DNA from: Takakia lepidozioides
Lineage: Eukaryota > Streptophyta > Takakiopsida > Takakiales > Takakiaceae
Direction: 5' to 3'
Assembly (NCBI GenBank): GCA_030704615.1
Contig: CM060733.1
Location: 47,556,001-47,620,000, forward strand
DNA: 64,000 bases
The translations under genes and the position numbers were made by a program. Shown in pieces: positions 39,060-50,480 of the stretch. Within the stretch, counting starts at the first letter, position 1, and each line of letters opens with the position of its first letter. Under the pieces are notes generated by a model that did not search any database, had not been told where the DNA came from, and saw only the letters and a list, made by a program, of their open reading frames with translations.

Positions 39060-41200
39060 AAAAATTTCAATGTCACTCCCCTGCATTCACACTACAGGGG
39101 TAGCACGTGTATGCTCTGCAGCCTAATTCCAAACATGAAACAGCACAGTAATGATGTGAGAGTTGTGGAGGACATCTGCCTCATCCGTTCGTCCGTGCGA
39201 AGTACCTTGAATTGAAGACTGTGCCTATTGACTGTGCTTATGTTCCCATCTGTCCAACAACTCCATGTTTATAGTCCATGCTATGTGTAAGGTCATTGCA
39301 GGTTGTGGCAATGATGTCTGACTTTGAGATATACACTTCAATGGTCTTACAAGAAGCACTGATTTGTGTGTTGAAACACCACATTGCACTGCCAAGAGCC
39401 ATGCTGACTGGAAACTGTGCTGGCAGGCTTAAAGCAACATCCACCAAGAATGACAACTTTGTAGTATATATGGTAAACGACCATGAATGGACTGGGAGAT
39501 CCACAACCACAGTCAAAGAAGCCTTTGAAGCATTGTATGTTGAAAGAGGAACCAATTAAGTGTGGGAAACAAAGTAGAGCATGGATAGACATAGTTCTTT
39601 TGGTGGAATGACGAAACCAGGGAGTGGTAGAGGTGAAATTGTAAAGACAAGTCATTGTCACATGAAATGCAAAACAACTACTTCAGAGAAAGTGTCGTAT
39701 TGGAAAGCTCAAAGTATTTCGCATGTCATCACGAGAAACTTTGGATACTAAGCAAGACGAGGCTCCTGTCACTTCACAGCTGCATCGAAGTGCAAACGAA
39801 CAAAACAAAGACGCATGAAATGAGTGTAACGTGAAGACTGTGTCCAAAACTGGAATCCCAAACAGACTACGAGATGTATGTCACAGCATTGAGAATAGTG
39901 GCCCAAAGCATACAAGAAAGATGTGCGGTGCGCCAGCAACAAAAGTACCCGTTGTATTTGCAGGGGTGGTTGCCTGTTAAGTAAATTGAATGCATATTTT
40001 CCATAGCTCACAAATGCAGCACCACCTTCCTCGAAAAATGGAAGGCCGTGTCTGTGCTGGTATTTCAGTGCAAACATACATTGCATGAAGGGAAGATATA
40101 CAAGGGAAGACATGAAGGGAAAATATACATGTGGGGCACATGAAGTTCTCTGAAATAAAGTACAAACTGACACCCACTATCCTTACGAAAACATACATAC
40201 AGTGATAGGCAATGACAAAGTCCGGACATATTATTTTGCAAACAGGGAACTGCCTTACAAATTCATGTGCACAAGGCACATGTCATGACCAGAAGAACCA
40301 AACACAAACATATTGCACTTTGAACATGTGCAGCAGATGAGATGTAGGGTCCATTACACCACATTGGACCTATCATTGTTTTGACATTGCTATTGTATAT
40401 ATGTAGCACTAGCACGCTTGTATCACTGTAGGGCTTCTTCCGAAGCATCGACCACTACATTACTCTGCATGCTTAAGGGGAGGAGTTCAACAAACTCGTC
40501 CACCCAGGGCTCCGTCATGGAGATGTGGTACCCCCACTCCACCATCATTCCGCAATCATACCTGGAAGACAACTGCTTGAATGTCCTGAAAACAATTGTA
40601 TCTACAAACCCTAGATACACATGAGCAAGAACCACCGCCGTCTGTTCCTCCTCGTCCATTGTATACGCGAACTCCAGGGCAGCCAGCTCTACTGTGATAC
40701 AACGCACCTCCCCAACCATGTGATATTTCCATTCCTTGTCTTGGGTAAGACTCCATCTTTGAGAGTATGTATAGCTTGAGTTCCGGCAACTCCATTGGAG
40801 CAACTGCATGGAGGGCTCGCTGCAACAACACGATAACGCCTGGGATCCTGCCATTGCCTCGGGCTACAAATATGTTTCAAAACAAATCCAAATGAGGCCG
40901 GGGTACAAATCGATAACTGTAACACAACGTAGAGTAAAGAAAGAACACTGTAGGGATGTGCAGGAACGAGCACCACTCCAGAAAAAAACCTTGCAGCAAG
41001 CGAGTGCGCCTACAAGACCACAACAAAAAGAGATATACAACAAGAGCACAGAAGGAGAGAGACAACACCCGCACAGAAACACAGAGTGGGCCTACAAGAC
41101 CACAACGAAAGGAGAGATACAACAACAGCGGAGAGGGAGACAGTCAAGAATGACCAGAGGTACAGATAGGAAATGCATGTCGCAATGACGACATTATATA
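39060..41200. other. Transposon-rich spacer with unassigned frames
   Basis: Frames at 39278-39559 (+) and 40423-40854 (-) have moderate coding character. The second contains LAALEFAYTMDEEEQTAVV and MTEPWVDEFVELLP. Neither shows a family signature. They may be exons of a decayed element. Confidence 0.3.
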
Positions 41201-41220
41201 CAATCCATTTGGTGAGACTG

Positions 41221-41600
41221 TGTCTCGACAGCATAAGAGGTGCGGCGTGAAACCCAATGAAAATCATCTTGTGTAGAGAAATAATGAACGAAAAAACCGT
41301 AGTATACTACAATCATCCTTTTATGAGTGTGCCTCGACAGTCTAAGCGTTTGAGAACCCTAATGAAAACCATCCATAAACATACACAATGGACACTATGC
41401 CTGGACAGTATAACAGATTCAGAACCCTAATGAAAATCATCCGCAACATGCACAGTGGACACTGTGCCTCGACAGTATAACCGTTTGAGGACCCTAATGA
41501 AAATCATCCAAAACCATACACAGTGGACACTTTGCCTCGACAGTATAACCTTTTCAGAACCCTAATGAGAATCATCCAGAAACATAGACAGTGACCACGG
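41221..41600. repeat. Tandem repeat with 67-68-bp period
   Basis: The landmark TGCCTCGACAG starts at 41330, 41398 (as TGCCTGGACAG), 41465 and 41533, with an earlier diverged copy at 41221. Each unit continues with CCCTAATGAAAATCATCC and ACACAGTGGACAC. Such arrays are common near the ends of large DNA transposons. Confidence 0.85.
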
Positions 41601-42377
41601 ACTAACCATCGGCGAATTCATGCGACTCACATCTATTAGACAATGTCGCATAACACACAGTCATTTCCTGGTTCAGAAATATAGCGGAGGCAGTGGTGAC
41701 GTTTGTCCTAAACTTCCTTGTATGGAGAGTTCTGTTGGGCCCTGGGACACTGTTTTCAATTCCACTTCCACGAATACTTCATGGAATAAATGTATGAATG
41801 ATGGAAGGTGCAGTCATGGCAGTGGCAAAGGAAAGAGGAAGCCAGTCATGGTTCTGTTGTTAAAGAGACCCACAACAGTAGTTTTCAAGGATTTTAGGGA
41901 CAGAACCCTAAAATGTGATGTCACTTGAACATAAGACTTGCAATATTGAGAGTGGATGTAGCCTCACAGAGTACCAGAAGCTAGCATTGGGCAAAGAGCA
42001 ATGAAGACATCATATTGTGGGAAATGTGTATATCTGTAGTCCTGCATATCATGGTTTGTGTGTGTTGATTTTCAAATGTTCTTTGTGTATAGACTGCAAC
42101 GTTATGATGAAGCATTCAGCAGGCATTTGTGGATGGATATGTGCGTCTCCTCTGGCACAAGTGAGTCATAAGGCATGTTCAAAGCAAAAGGTGGAGGGAG
42201 GCTGTAAGTAGCGTGCACCAACTATTATACCAAACAAGCGTACAAACGAGATTCAATACAGAGAAACATCACAATCGCATAAAATGAAACAATGAACCTG
42301 GCAATGGTAAAATACAAACTGAAGCAGTGTTGGGAAATATGATACATCCTTTTGTCACAAGCAACAAAAGGAGTACA

Positions 42378-42576
42378 CCATACATACTAGCCTGTTGTGA
42401 AGCTGCAACTTATTGGATTGTCATATTTCAGCACGTTCGATGGTGCGTGAATACAATGAGTCCGAATGGAAATCCTTGTAGCCAAGAAAGAAGAGGAGGA
42501 AATCATACATACTACCATGTTGTAAAACTGAAACTTCTTGGATTGTCATGTTTCAGCATGTTTGATGCTACGTAAT
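42378..42576. repeat. Two direct repeats of about 75 bp
   Basis: CATACATACTAG.CTGTTGTG...GGATTGTCATATTTCAGCA (from about 42378) recurs from about 42503 with a handful of changes. The copies are about 125 bases apart. Confidence 0.7.
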
Positions 42577-43164
42577 ACAAGGTGCTGTGAATTGAAGGGT
42601 ACATGAAAAATTTGTTAGGAAGAGAACACCAGCAATTAAGCGAAGGAGGCAAGCATATGAAGGGACTGCAAAGGCAAAAGTCCTCAAAACAATATTGTAC
42701 CGTATATGCGAGGCCCATTCCGTGGAAAAACCAGTGGAGTAGCCTGGGATGCAAGCACACATGCCTTCAGAGGACTCGTGATGGTGCCATCGTGTGAACA
42801 GCACAGCAAGTGATACACAGGCTCATTGACCCTAGAAGATGGATGAACACAATGTGAGTGACATGCTGAGGATCAGAAAGGACTGATTGACATTGCTGTG
42901 ACACTGTTTTCTGTAGCACGTACACACCTTCAGTCACTGTACAATCTCTTCTTTGGTGTGGTTTGAGTCGGCAAGGGTGGGCGTTTCCTGCTGTGTCCAT
43001 TTCTCTCCAAAAAGTCTTTGAACCGGACGAGGGACTTCCCTTTGCCATCATCGACAACAGTCATAAACTAGTTCCTTGCGAGGGTACTGAACACCCTCCT
43101 TCATCATGGCAATCAACTCAAGAATCTTTCCCTTTGCAGCTCTTATCAAGGCAAGGAGATGTTG

Positions 43165-45329
43165 CTACAGGTAGTCACTGGACTCTGTCAGTTGCACAAT
43201 GGTTTGCCATTCTGTGGAAATCTGGGCCTGCACGTTCTGCAATGGACTCTTCTGAGATAAAGAAGGGGACCTCTGATGTGGAGGAGTTTGCGAAGATGAA
43301 GGGATACAAGTCGGGGATTCAGAACCTCTCACCAAATTGTGAAGGCCACCTTTAGATGTGCCCATCAGAGTTCCACAGAACTTTGCGATGAGGCTATCCT
43401 CAAGATGAGGGTGGATCATCTGCAGAACCTTCACTTGGTGTGTGCACATATTCCCCTTCTGGGCCCAAGAGCAGTCACAGCAAGCCCAGTCTGATTCAGG
43501 TTTGTGAATTGTGAATGTCCTACCCAATTCCCGTGCGCATTGAACAAGTGCAGGGCCACCAGGGGTGTGCGACAGCTGGACGTTACCATTTGAAATGTGC
43601 TTGGCAAGCAATATGGAACTGCAAACAAACCCCTCCAGCCATTTGTTTCTAACAAATCCATACGCTTTCGCATGAGACATGTACCTGCAATGGGTGGGAC
43701 ATCACCAGTGAGTTCGGAGATGAGCCAATCTACCCTTCTGCTAGTCAAAACACTTTTGGTGCACTTCAATTGCGCTTTGAGGTTGCCATGATAAGCTTCT
43801 ATGGCAGCATTAGTATCTTGAGAGGCATGTGGTATGTTTCTAGAACCTTTCATCCACATTTTTGCTTTCGGAAGCCATTCGGTGTCCATGTAGTTGCAGA
43901 ATACAGTCTCATTGGGGTACTTCTCCCGCAAGGAGATGATTTGGTATACTGCCCAAGCCTCACCTGCATCCCCAGATGTGCCTTTTCTATCGTACATGAT
44001 CTTTGCAAGATCCTGCAACACTGCGGCACGTACTTCTGGATCTCTGATCTTGGAGACCACATTCTTTTGTCAGGCTTGCCGAACATGCCACGAGCACAGG
44101 AAAATTGCACAACCCCCCCACACAGAGCTATTTGTTGTGAGATTGAATGACTGTAACACATGTGTGCACGTTGGATATGTGAAAGGATCAGCAGTGTAGG
44201 AGGCGGAGCTACCTGATAGTAGCAATTTCCGCATCTGCGTTGTCGACAATGAAGGCGTCAGGGCGCCACTAAGCCTTGACGGCTTGCATTTGCTGGTTTA
44301 GTGCATGCATCCAAGGTCGCAGATCCGTGGCTTTGCACCTTGCGGTGATTATGCATGCAATTGGAATACCATTCAGCCACTCATCAAACACCATCATGGT
44401 GTACAAAGGATACTGCAAGAACAACCATGCAACAGAATTGATCAGGAATACAGAGGAGAGAGGGGGCCGGAAAATTGAGACCATGCAAAAAATAGTTGAG
44501 CTCTGTTCGCAGGCACATGGTGATCCTGGAACCAACCTTCTTCTCGTTTGTCCCGAATGTTGCATCACATGCCACTATTCGAGAATGTCCGTGATGCATC
44601 ATTTGTTTTTCTGCCATTCTGTCTGTATGCCCAACACAAAAGGAAGGTCCAGTTTACGGCTATTCGAAGACCAGGCAAGGTGATTGGACTCTTCCTGGTA
44701 GTAGAAAACACTGTCAGTGTTGGCCTCCACCCACATTCGTACATTGCGAGCATCATTTGGGTGCTTTTTAAACGTTTCCTCATCACACTTGTTGGCAATG
44801 TTGCGGATGTCCCAGGAGAGCAAGAAAGTGTCACGATCTGCCTATAATCCAGCTTCCATAGTTTCCTTCACCCGCTGCATGTGCTTCGCCATGATTTTGT
44901 TGATGCTTAGTCCAAGGCGTAAGTTATGCAGTACCCAGGCTTTCATTACTTCACTGATGTGGGGGGCCAAGGCAACCCGACCACAATCATGTGCTGGCCC
45001 ATGGGATATGTCTCCCGCACGATTTACGTGCCTCTTCTCGTAGTACGCAACCTCTGCAATTTTTGGGTCCAAATAGCATTGTTTGACTGCAAATCGGCAT
45101 ACACATCCCCGCTTGATGCCTTCGTGCCAGATTTCGTTTTGGACATCCTCAGTACTTTTGGTTTTTGCTCCTTAACGGTTGCAACAACTCGTGCCTTTCT
45201 ACCCTTCTTCTTTGGAGGTTTCGGTTTCCACTTCTTCGCTGCCATGGCGGATATAACCTGCAAGACAGCAGAAGTCTTGTCCTCTGGCCCGAATGAGCAG
45301 TGGTACCTACAACATAAAGAATCTTGCAT
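43165..45329 (-). mobile_element. Mutator-like (MULE) transposase, decayed
   Basis: Pieces in order, 5' to 3': a basic leader (KWKPKPPKKKGRKARVV, about 45240); a DNA-binding part with HISEVMKAWVLHNLRLGLS (44842-45072); RIVACDATFGTNEKK near 44560, with the first catalytic Asp; YPLYTMMVFDEWLNGIPIAC; WRPDAFIVDNADAEIATIR, with the second Asp; FLCSWHV, the C..H motif; AAIEAYHGNLKAQL; and a SWIM zinc finger, CCDCSWAQKGNMCTH, near 43450-43510. In-frame stops lie near 44842, 44270 and 44070, and the frame shifts near 44610, so it is not active. Some pieces are separated by plausible GT..AG introns. No terminal inverted repeat was identified. The ULP1-like remnant lies about 10 kb downstream on the same strand. 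Confidence 0.88.
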
Positions 45330-45359
45330 TAATGGAATAAAAGGGGGGAGCGCCTAAAA

Positions 45360-46140
45360 GAGTTCTGGACAATAGCTCGGGGCATGCAATTGGGATAGTA
45401 CTACTGTATACAAACTTGAAAGCAAAGACGAAGACACAATCCTTCGACTCTTAACAGCACTGTTACACCCGAACAGGTAAATGAGACAGTGCTGGCAGCA
45501 AATTACAATGTACAGTCAAGTATGCTTCAATGAGTACCCCATGTTCCCAGATGCAAATTTATGAGAGGATCATGCAGCCATGCATCAATGGAGTTCATGA
45601 CAAAAAAGTGGCCTAAAATAGACGTGGGCAGTACACATGACTGTGACTACAAGGAAACTGCACATTCGGTTAAATGGCAACACACAAATGACTGTTTGTA
45701 GGAGAATCGCAACTTCTCAGATGGAGGTTTATGGAAGGGTCGTGCATGCATCTATGGATGGACGATTGCATTGCATGAAGAAGTGATAAACATGATGGTA
45801 GGTGTATTTTTCTGCGTTCAGCTTGAACTCCTTCACCAAGGTCGTCAACATCACTGGAAACTATTTTAGGTAAAATAGTGGCAAGCGATGAAGGAGGTCC
45901 GGAAGTTCGGAGATACAGAATGAGGGCCGAAGACAGTGGGGACAGGTGGTCAATCAGCTGGATGAAAACAGTCATTCGCTAAATGACGTCCATCCGTTTT
46001 GGAGGCACATTGAATGCTGTTTCAAATTTTCAAATTTGAATGTTCACAGACTCCAATATAATGTGTCTGTACTCTAAGACTCGTTCAAATTTCGAATATG
46101 TATGTTTGAGTAGTCATGTGCGTGTATGATCGGAAAGTCA
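45360..46140. other. 5' flank of the MULE transposase
   Basis: No gene is seen. This may be internal 5' sequence of the Mutator-like element leading to the G-rich repeat at 46.2 kb. Confidence 0.35.
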
Positions 46141-46189
46141 CCATGCGATGGCTGTTATTTCCTGCATTTATGGGGCATGCATGAGGGTT

Positions 46190-46262
46190 GTGTGCAATAC
46201 AGTAATGACAGTGTTGAGATTGTATGACAGTGTTATGGCGAGGGATGGACTTGGCGCGGGGG

Positions 46263-46306
<44 letters not shown>

Positions 46307-46437
46307 GCGCGCGATCGCGGGCCGCGGCGGCACCGCGAGGGGGGTGCGGGGCGGAGGGTGGGGGTGGGGCCACGTAGGCAGGCCCGCTGAGGGAGCATTG
46401 AACTCCCGAGCCTCATTTATCACTTGCCCATGTTTAC
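46190..46437. repeat. Dispersed repeat, copy B, with a 40-base poly-G run
   Basis: Same-orientation partner of the repeat at 1-235. The core is an uninterrupted run of 40 Gs at 46264-46303, followed by GC-rich sequence shared with copy A, ending at 'cacttgccc'. It could mark the end of the Mutator-like element on this side. Confidence 0.8.
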
Positions 46438-46757
46438 ACTGTCCCACCAATCTACAAAACACTCTGGAGGTAAGGGTGGCTGCACAATCACTGCGTCTGC
46501 TCCTGCATCAATCTGCAATGATCGTGTTCGAAAATTTAACGAGCATCTTTACATGGAGCTCGAATTAATTAAAAACATCCTACAGATGAGTCTATACATA
46601 AACATCCGAATTCTGAACTAGTAGTAAAGTCGGAGATTAGAAGGCCCCGACTAAGATCTCAGTAGTAAGATTAAGAGTCGCGCTGTTTGTGACTATACCA
46701 ACACAAGCAGTTGCAGCATCTAAGATTGCATAGATGGGGTCCTGCCACAGACTCTTC

Positions 46758-47190
46758 CTACTCAAAGTCCATACTCAATATCTGCCTCAAATATGTACTT
46801 GCATTCGGACCCCATCTACCTGTCTTATACTCATAGTTGTATCGACTCAAGAAGTAGTCTCTATCAACCTTGAGACGCATGATGTGGTTGCAGTATTCCT
46901 CGAAAGTGTAGACGACAGCGCAAGTGCGTGCGATAGCATCCGCACTGTTCAGATCAATGTGATCCGACAAAAGGAGCTCATTATGACAATGATGAATCCT
47001 ACCTCGCCCTTCGTAGCAATCTTCGGGTCGATAATACCAACAACATGCCACAGTCACTTCTCCCGTTCGGGAGTGTTTGAAAATCCCATCTATTTGAGCC
47101 ACCCACAACGGCTGACACCTTCGGGATACATCAAGCAATTGTCTCCACCTTTTACGACTTCACATGTATCTTCTATGATGAAGGAGTCAA
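46758..47190 (-). pseudogene. BAH-domain protein fragment with frameshift
   Basis: The frame contains LWVAQIDGIFKHS, VACCWYYRPEDCYEGRG, ELLLSDHIDLNSADAI and YFLSRYNYEYKTGRW. This is the order of a plant BAH domain, of the kind found in chromatin readers SHL and EBS. Upstream codons (CEVVKGGDNCLMYPEG) belong to the same domain but are in another frame, so there is a frameshift near 47100. No PHD finger follows; the frame ends shortly after the domain. An AG border near 47170 may be the start of an exon. It may be a captured gene piece beside the Mutator-like element or a decayed host gene. Confidence 0.7.
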
Positions 47191-47402
47191 TCGGTACTGC
47201 TAAGCATCCTCATTTTTCTTACAAGCAAAGCAAACACACCTGAATACGTACGAGATGCTACTAAGATTGAGCAAGCTTTGGTAAACTACCAAGTTGTGAA
47301 TGCGGAGCAGTTGCAATGATGTAGAGAAGAGCGCAGAATCGAATGGGAACAACTGGTTTATATAGCAGCAGCTCTCGATATAATTACCAATCTTTTTCTC
47401 TT

Positions 47403-47526
47403 GAGCATGTAGCCCAGTGGTTGGGTGTTTGTGCCTTGCCTGTGCATAACCTAGGTGATCATGGGTTCAATGCTTCAACATGTGCCTTCAAACCGTCCAT
47501 TGGGCCCTCGATGGCCTGTGTGTTGA
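47403..47526 (+). mobile_element. tRNA-derived SINE, second copy (head)
   Basis: It carries the same A-box block as the SINE at 23.6 kb (GCATGTAGCCCAGTGGT) and a B-box-like GGGTTCAATGC at about 47463. The tail appears cut off by the MITE-like element that begins at 47527. Confidence 0.6.
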
Positions 47527-47916
47527 AAGGCAGGTTCACACGGCAAAAATCCACCGTCCCATCTAGCCATAGTGGTGGGCCCTCCGCACGTGTGGAGGGG
47601 GACGGACGGGACTGACGGTGCAACATGTTCACACGCAATAGTACACACATGACGCAACATATAAGTTTAGCAAGAGAAGCTCTCATAAAGAGCCCTCCGG
47701 CTAAACCCTACACACATGTTTTAGCCATGATAGCCAGAGAGAAGGAATGAGGGATGGGACGGACAGTGATGGACAGCGGGAAGTACCTACAGTGGCCAGG
47801 CTGTCCGTCCCTTCCTCGCCGTCGCGTTCCTCAAGGGTGGACTCCGGCCCGCCAAACCCGCTGCAGCCGCCATGTCCGGATGGGACGGACGGGATTTTGC
47901 CGTGTGAACCTGCCTT
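47527..47916. mobile_element. MITE-like element with ~23-bp terminal inverted repeats
   Basis: AAGGCAGGTTCACACGGCAA at 47527 matches the reverse complement of the sequence ending at 47916, and the match runs on through AAATCC and into CCGTCCCATC with a small indel. The span is 390 bp with no coding capacity. No clear target-site duplication was seen. Confidence 0.75.
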
Positions 47917-48085
47917 GAGCAGTAGGCTCTGTAAATTCACTGGACGTTAAAGAATCTTTATCTTTTATCTTTATCTCTTACTTTAACTTTTGAAGTTCTT
48001 TCTATATCGGGAAAGAGGAACAGTTGACTCTTTTACTTTAATTTGGGGCCCAAACATTTCCAGGGATAGGGAAGGCTAAATCTAA

Positions 48086-48857
48086 AGCTCCGGCCACACC
48101 TCGAGTTAGGAAAAATGTTAAGATCAGAGGTAACACCAAGTTACCCGCACGTCGTACAAAACCCTAATTTAGCTGACCTTTAACATTGAGTTATCATTCA
48201 TGTAAACTCCTTCCCGTTCACACTTGAGCGTTGGTGGTACGTGGCTCTCCTTGGTGGCCCTACCATCATGTCTACTCATTCACACATGGTGTGATGGCGG
48301 CGGGATGGCAAATCAGTGTTAAGTAGTCGCTCCCGTTACCATCTGGTCCTCTACCTCGCTCTTCCAGCGTTGTTTCTTTGTTTATTTTTGCTCTCTAGAT
48401 GCTCTCATTTCGCTAGCTGTTCTTGCATAAAAATGCATACGCCTCCATCGCCTCCATGGCAGGATTGCACCATGTAGAGCCTGCAACTGTACCGTGTAAC
48501 TTAGAGCATAGACAAAGTGGTAGAGCGAAGGTGATGCGGGGGGTGACGAAGGAGGTCCGGGTGATCAAGGAGGAACTTAGGGGAACACAGGGGACCATAA
48601 GGGAATGCCAAAAGGCGGGGAATGTAGGGAATGCTACATAACATCATGTTATTTGGCCTATTTCTGGGGTGATAGCTTAACACTGTCATTTCAATGTATA
48701 TGAAATAAATACTTAACATTGAGTGTTAATTATCATTTTCCTAACATGTCCGCCCCAATCTGAAGTTAGCTACCACCGGCAGGTGTGGATCCAGAGCAAT
48801 TTTTTTTTTTTAAAACTTCCTTTTAACAATGAGTTAACTCCAGGTGTGGCCGGAGCT
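48086..48857. mobile_element. MITE-like element with TAA target-site duplication
   Basis: The ends AGCTCCGGCCACACCTCGAG (left) and its near-exact reverse complement (right) match over 22 of 23 bases. TAA flanks both sides (48083-48085 and 48858-48860). A three-base TAA/TTA duplication is typical of PIF/Harbinger-derived Tourist MITEs, although the terminal bases differ from the usual GG start. The inside is AT-rich and non-coding. Confidence 0.75.
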
Positions 48858-48860
48858 TAA

Positions 48861-49790
48861 TACTGCCAGAACATCATTTTCTGAACTCACTACACACAAT
48901 ACAAAATGCTTAGAATATGCCATGATCTCGGATCTAAAGATGGCATGTCTCCAAAGGACTGGTAATAGGCGAGATGTTTAGACATCAAACCTACTTACTC
49001 TCACTCTAGCGATAACCAAAGGTTGGCGCTAGTGTAGCCTAGAGCAGGAATAGGGGGCCAATGCTGCACACTCATCAAGCCATGTCGTAGTCACCACGTT
49101 TCGTCGTTTTGTCGTCAAGTGTGTTTTTGCTGCCCGTATTGCCCTCCCGAAAAACCCCAAAGCGCCAAGTTTGTTCGGAGCGTGCCCGGACTGCCGGGTT
49201 CTTGAAGTTCTTGAAGGTCTTCAACAGTCTCGCTGCCCAATGCAAACCGCGGCTTCGGTTTTCCTGCAAAGGCTCCGCAAATCACATCATTTTGCGGGCT
49301 TAGGCTTGTGAACGCCGTTATAATCATCGTCCACGTCTGACAGCATTTCGCCGGCCGAGGCTTATCATCGCTTCTACCCAATTCCAGTTGTGATGTTCGG
49401 TGCGAACTCTGCTGATCTGATCTTTGCAAATTCATCATCAACTGTTTGCATCATTTAGCTTGCCTAGGCTTATGCACAGCATGGGAAAACTGGTGAGGGC
49501 ACTTTCTTCTTCAACCATTTAGTCTTGTTTTGTCCTCTTATCAGATTCATTCCCAATGTTTCAAGTTGTGTTTTTAAGTTACCTCGTTGGGGGAATCTAT
49601 GGTGGTTTGGATTTTTTGCACATGTTACTGCCAATATAATAGGCGCAGCGAAAAACCTTTCTCACAAATTGTCACCAATGCAACACCAGAACTAATGTGT
49701 GGTAAGTATGGTCGGGGTGTTTGCTAGACAAATTTTAGGTTATCATTGTCAACTCTTAGCAGCAGGGCCATACTGTTGCCTAGGCAGGGT
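48861..49790. other. Intergenic, possible 5' part of the OSB-like remnant
   Basis: No confident exon is seen. The frame at 49109-49303 (+) could be a decayed first exon with an organelle-targeting character, but this is not supported by a motif. Confidence 0.3.
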
Positions 49791-49799
49791 TAGGTGAAA

Positions 49800-50480
49800 G
49801 AGGCAGGGATGAAGTGTGGGTGCAGATCAATCCGAGAGGTCCTGATTTCAAGCACCAGAGTGCATATGAGCCACTGAGGATTGACAGCTACAAAAAACCT
49901 GCAAGGGTAGATGGTCATCTTGAAGGGGCAGTGGCAGCACCATTGATAAAATCAGGCATTTTCACAGAGTCAGATGATGAAGGCACCTTCTTCAACACAT
50001 TTCATCCTGTTTTTCCCTATTATCAGAATTGGCCCTAAATTTTCGTGTTGAATTCTGCAAGCTAGCTGGTTGAGTGAACCTTTGATAATTTGGAGTGACT
50101 GACATGATACTGCTAATGTGACAACAGGAAAGTATCCAGAAACAGGTAACAGAGACGAGGAGAAGCTGTGGAATGAATACTTTCCTGACCCCAGTTAATG
50201 GAGGGACAATCGAGGCAAAAAGGTGAATGCTTGTTGGATTATGCAATTGAGCATAGGAACTAGTGTGATAAGTTGAGTTGGGGGGTTTCCTAGAACTTCA
50301 AGCTCCAGATTACCTATGATTCCCTGTGGATCAATAGCTGCAAGAAACTTGCATGGGTAGATGGTCACCTAAAGGCAGCAGCTGCAGCGGCACCTTTGCT
50401 AAAATCAGGCACCTCAACCATGACCACAGCTTCTGAAAGAGGATCAAGAGAGGGAGTCCACAATCCCTCTTCTTCTGGGT
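49800..50480 (+). pseudogene. OSB-type organellar ssDNA-binding protein remnant (PDF motifs)
   Basis: Plant OSB proteins bind single-stranded DNA in mitochondria or plastids through PDF motifs (WWDNR...NP..PDFKHK...LW). Here NPRGPDFKHQSAYEPLRIDS is followed by YKKPARVDGHLEGA (49810-49960). Then EKLWNEYFPDPS and, after a stop, WRDNRGKK lie at about 50150-50230. A second, more decayed motif (APDY, then CKKLAWVDGHLKAAAAAAP-like codons) lies at 50280-50400. Stops and frame changes show it is dead. It runs straight into a PPR remnant. Confidence 0.65.

Noticed and set aside
46148-46568. Glycine-rich and proline-rich frames over the poly-G run
   Set aside because: They are translations of a homopolymer and of GC-rich repeat sequence.
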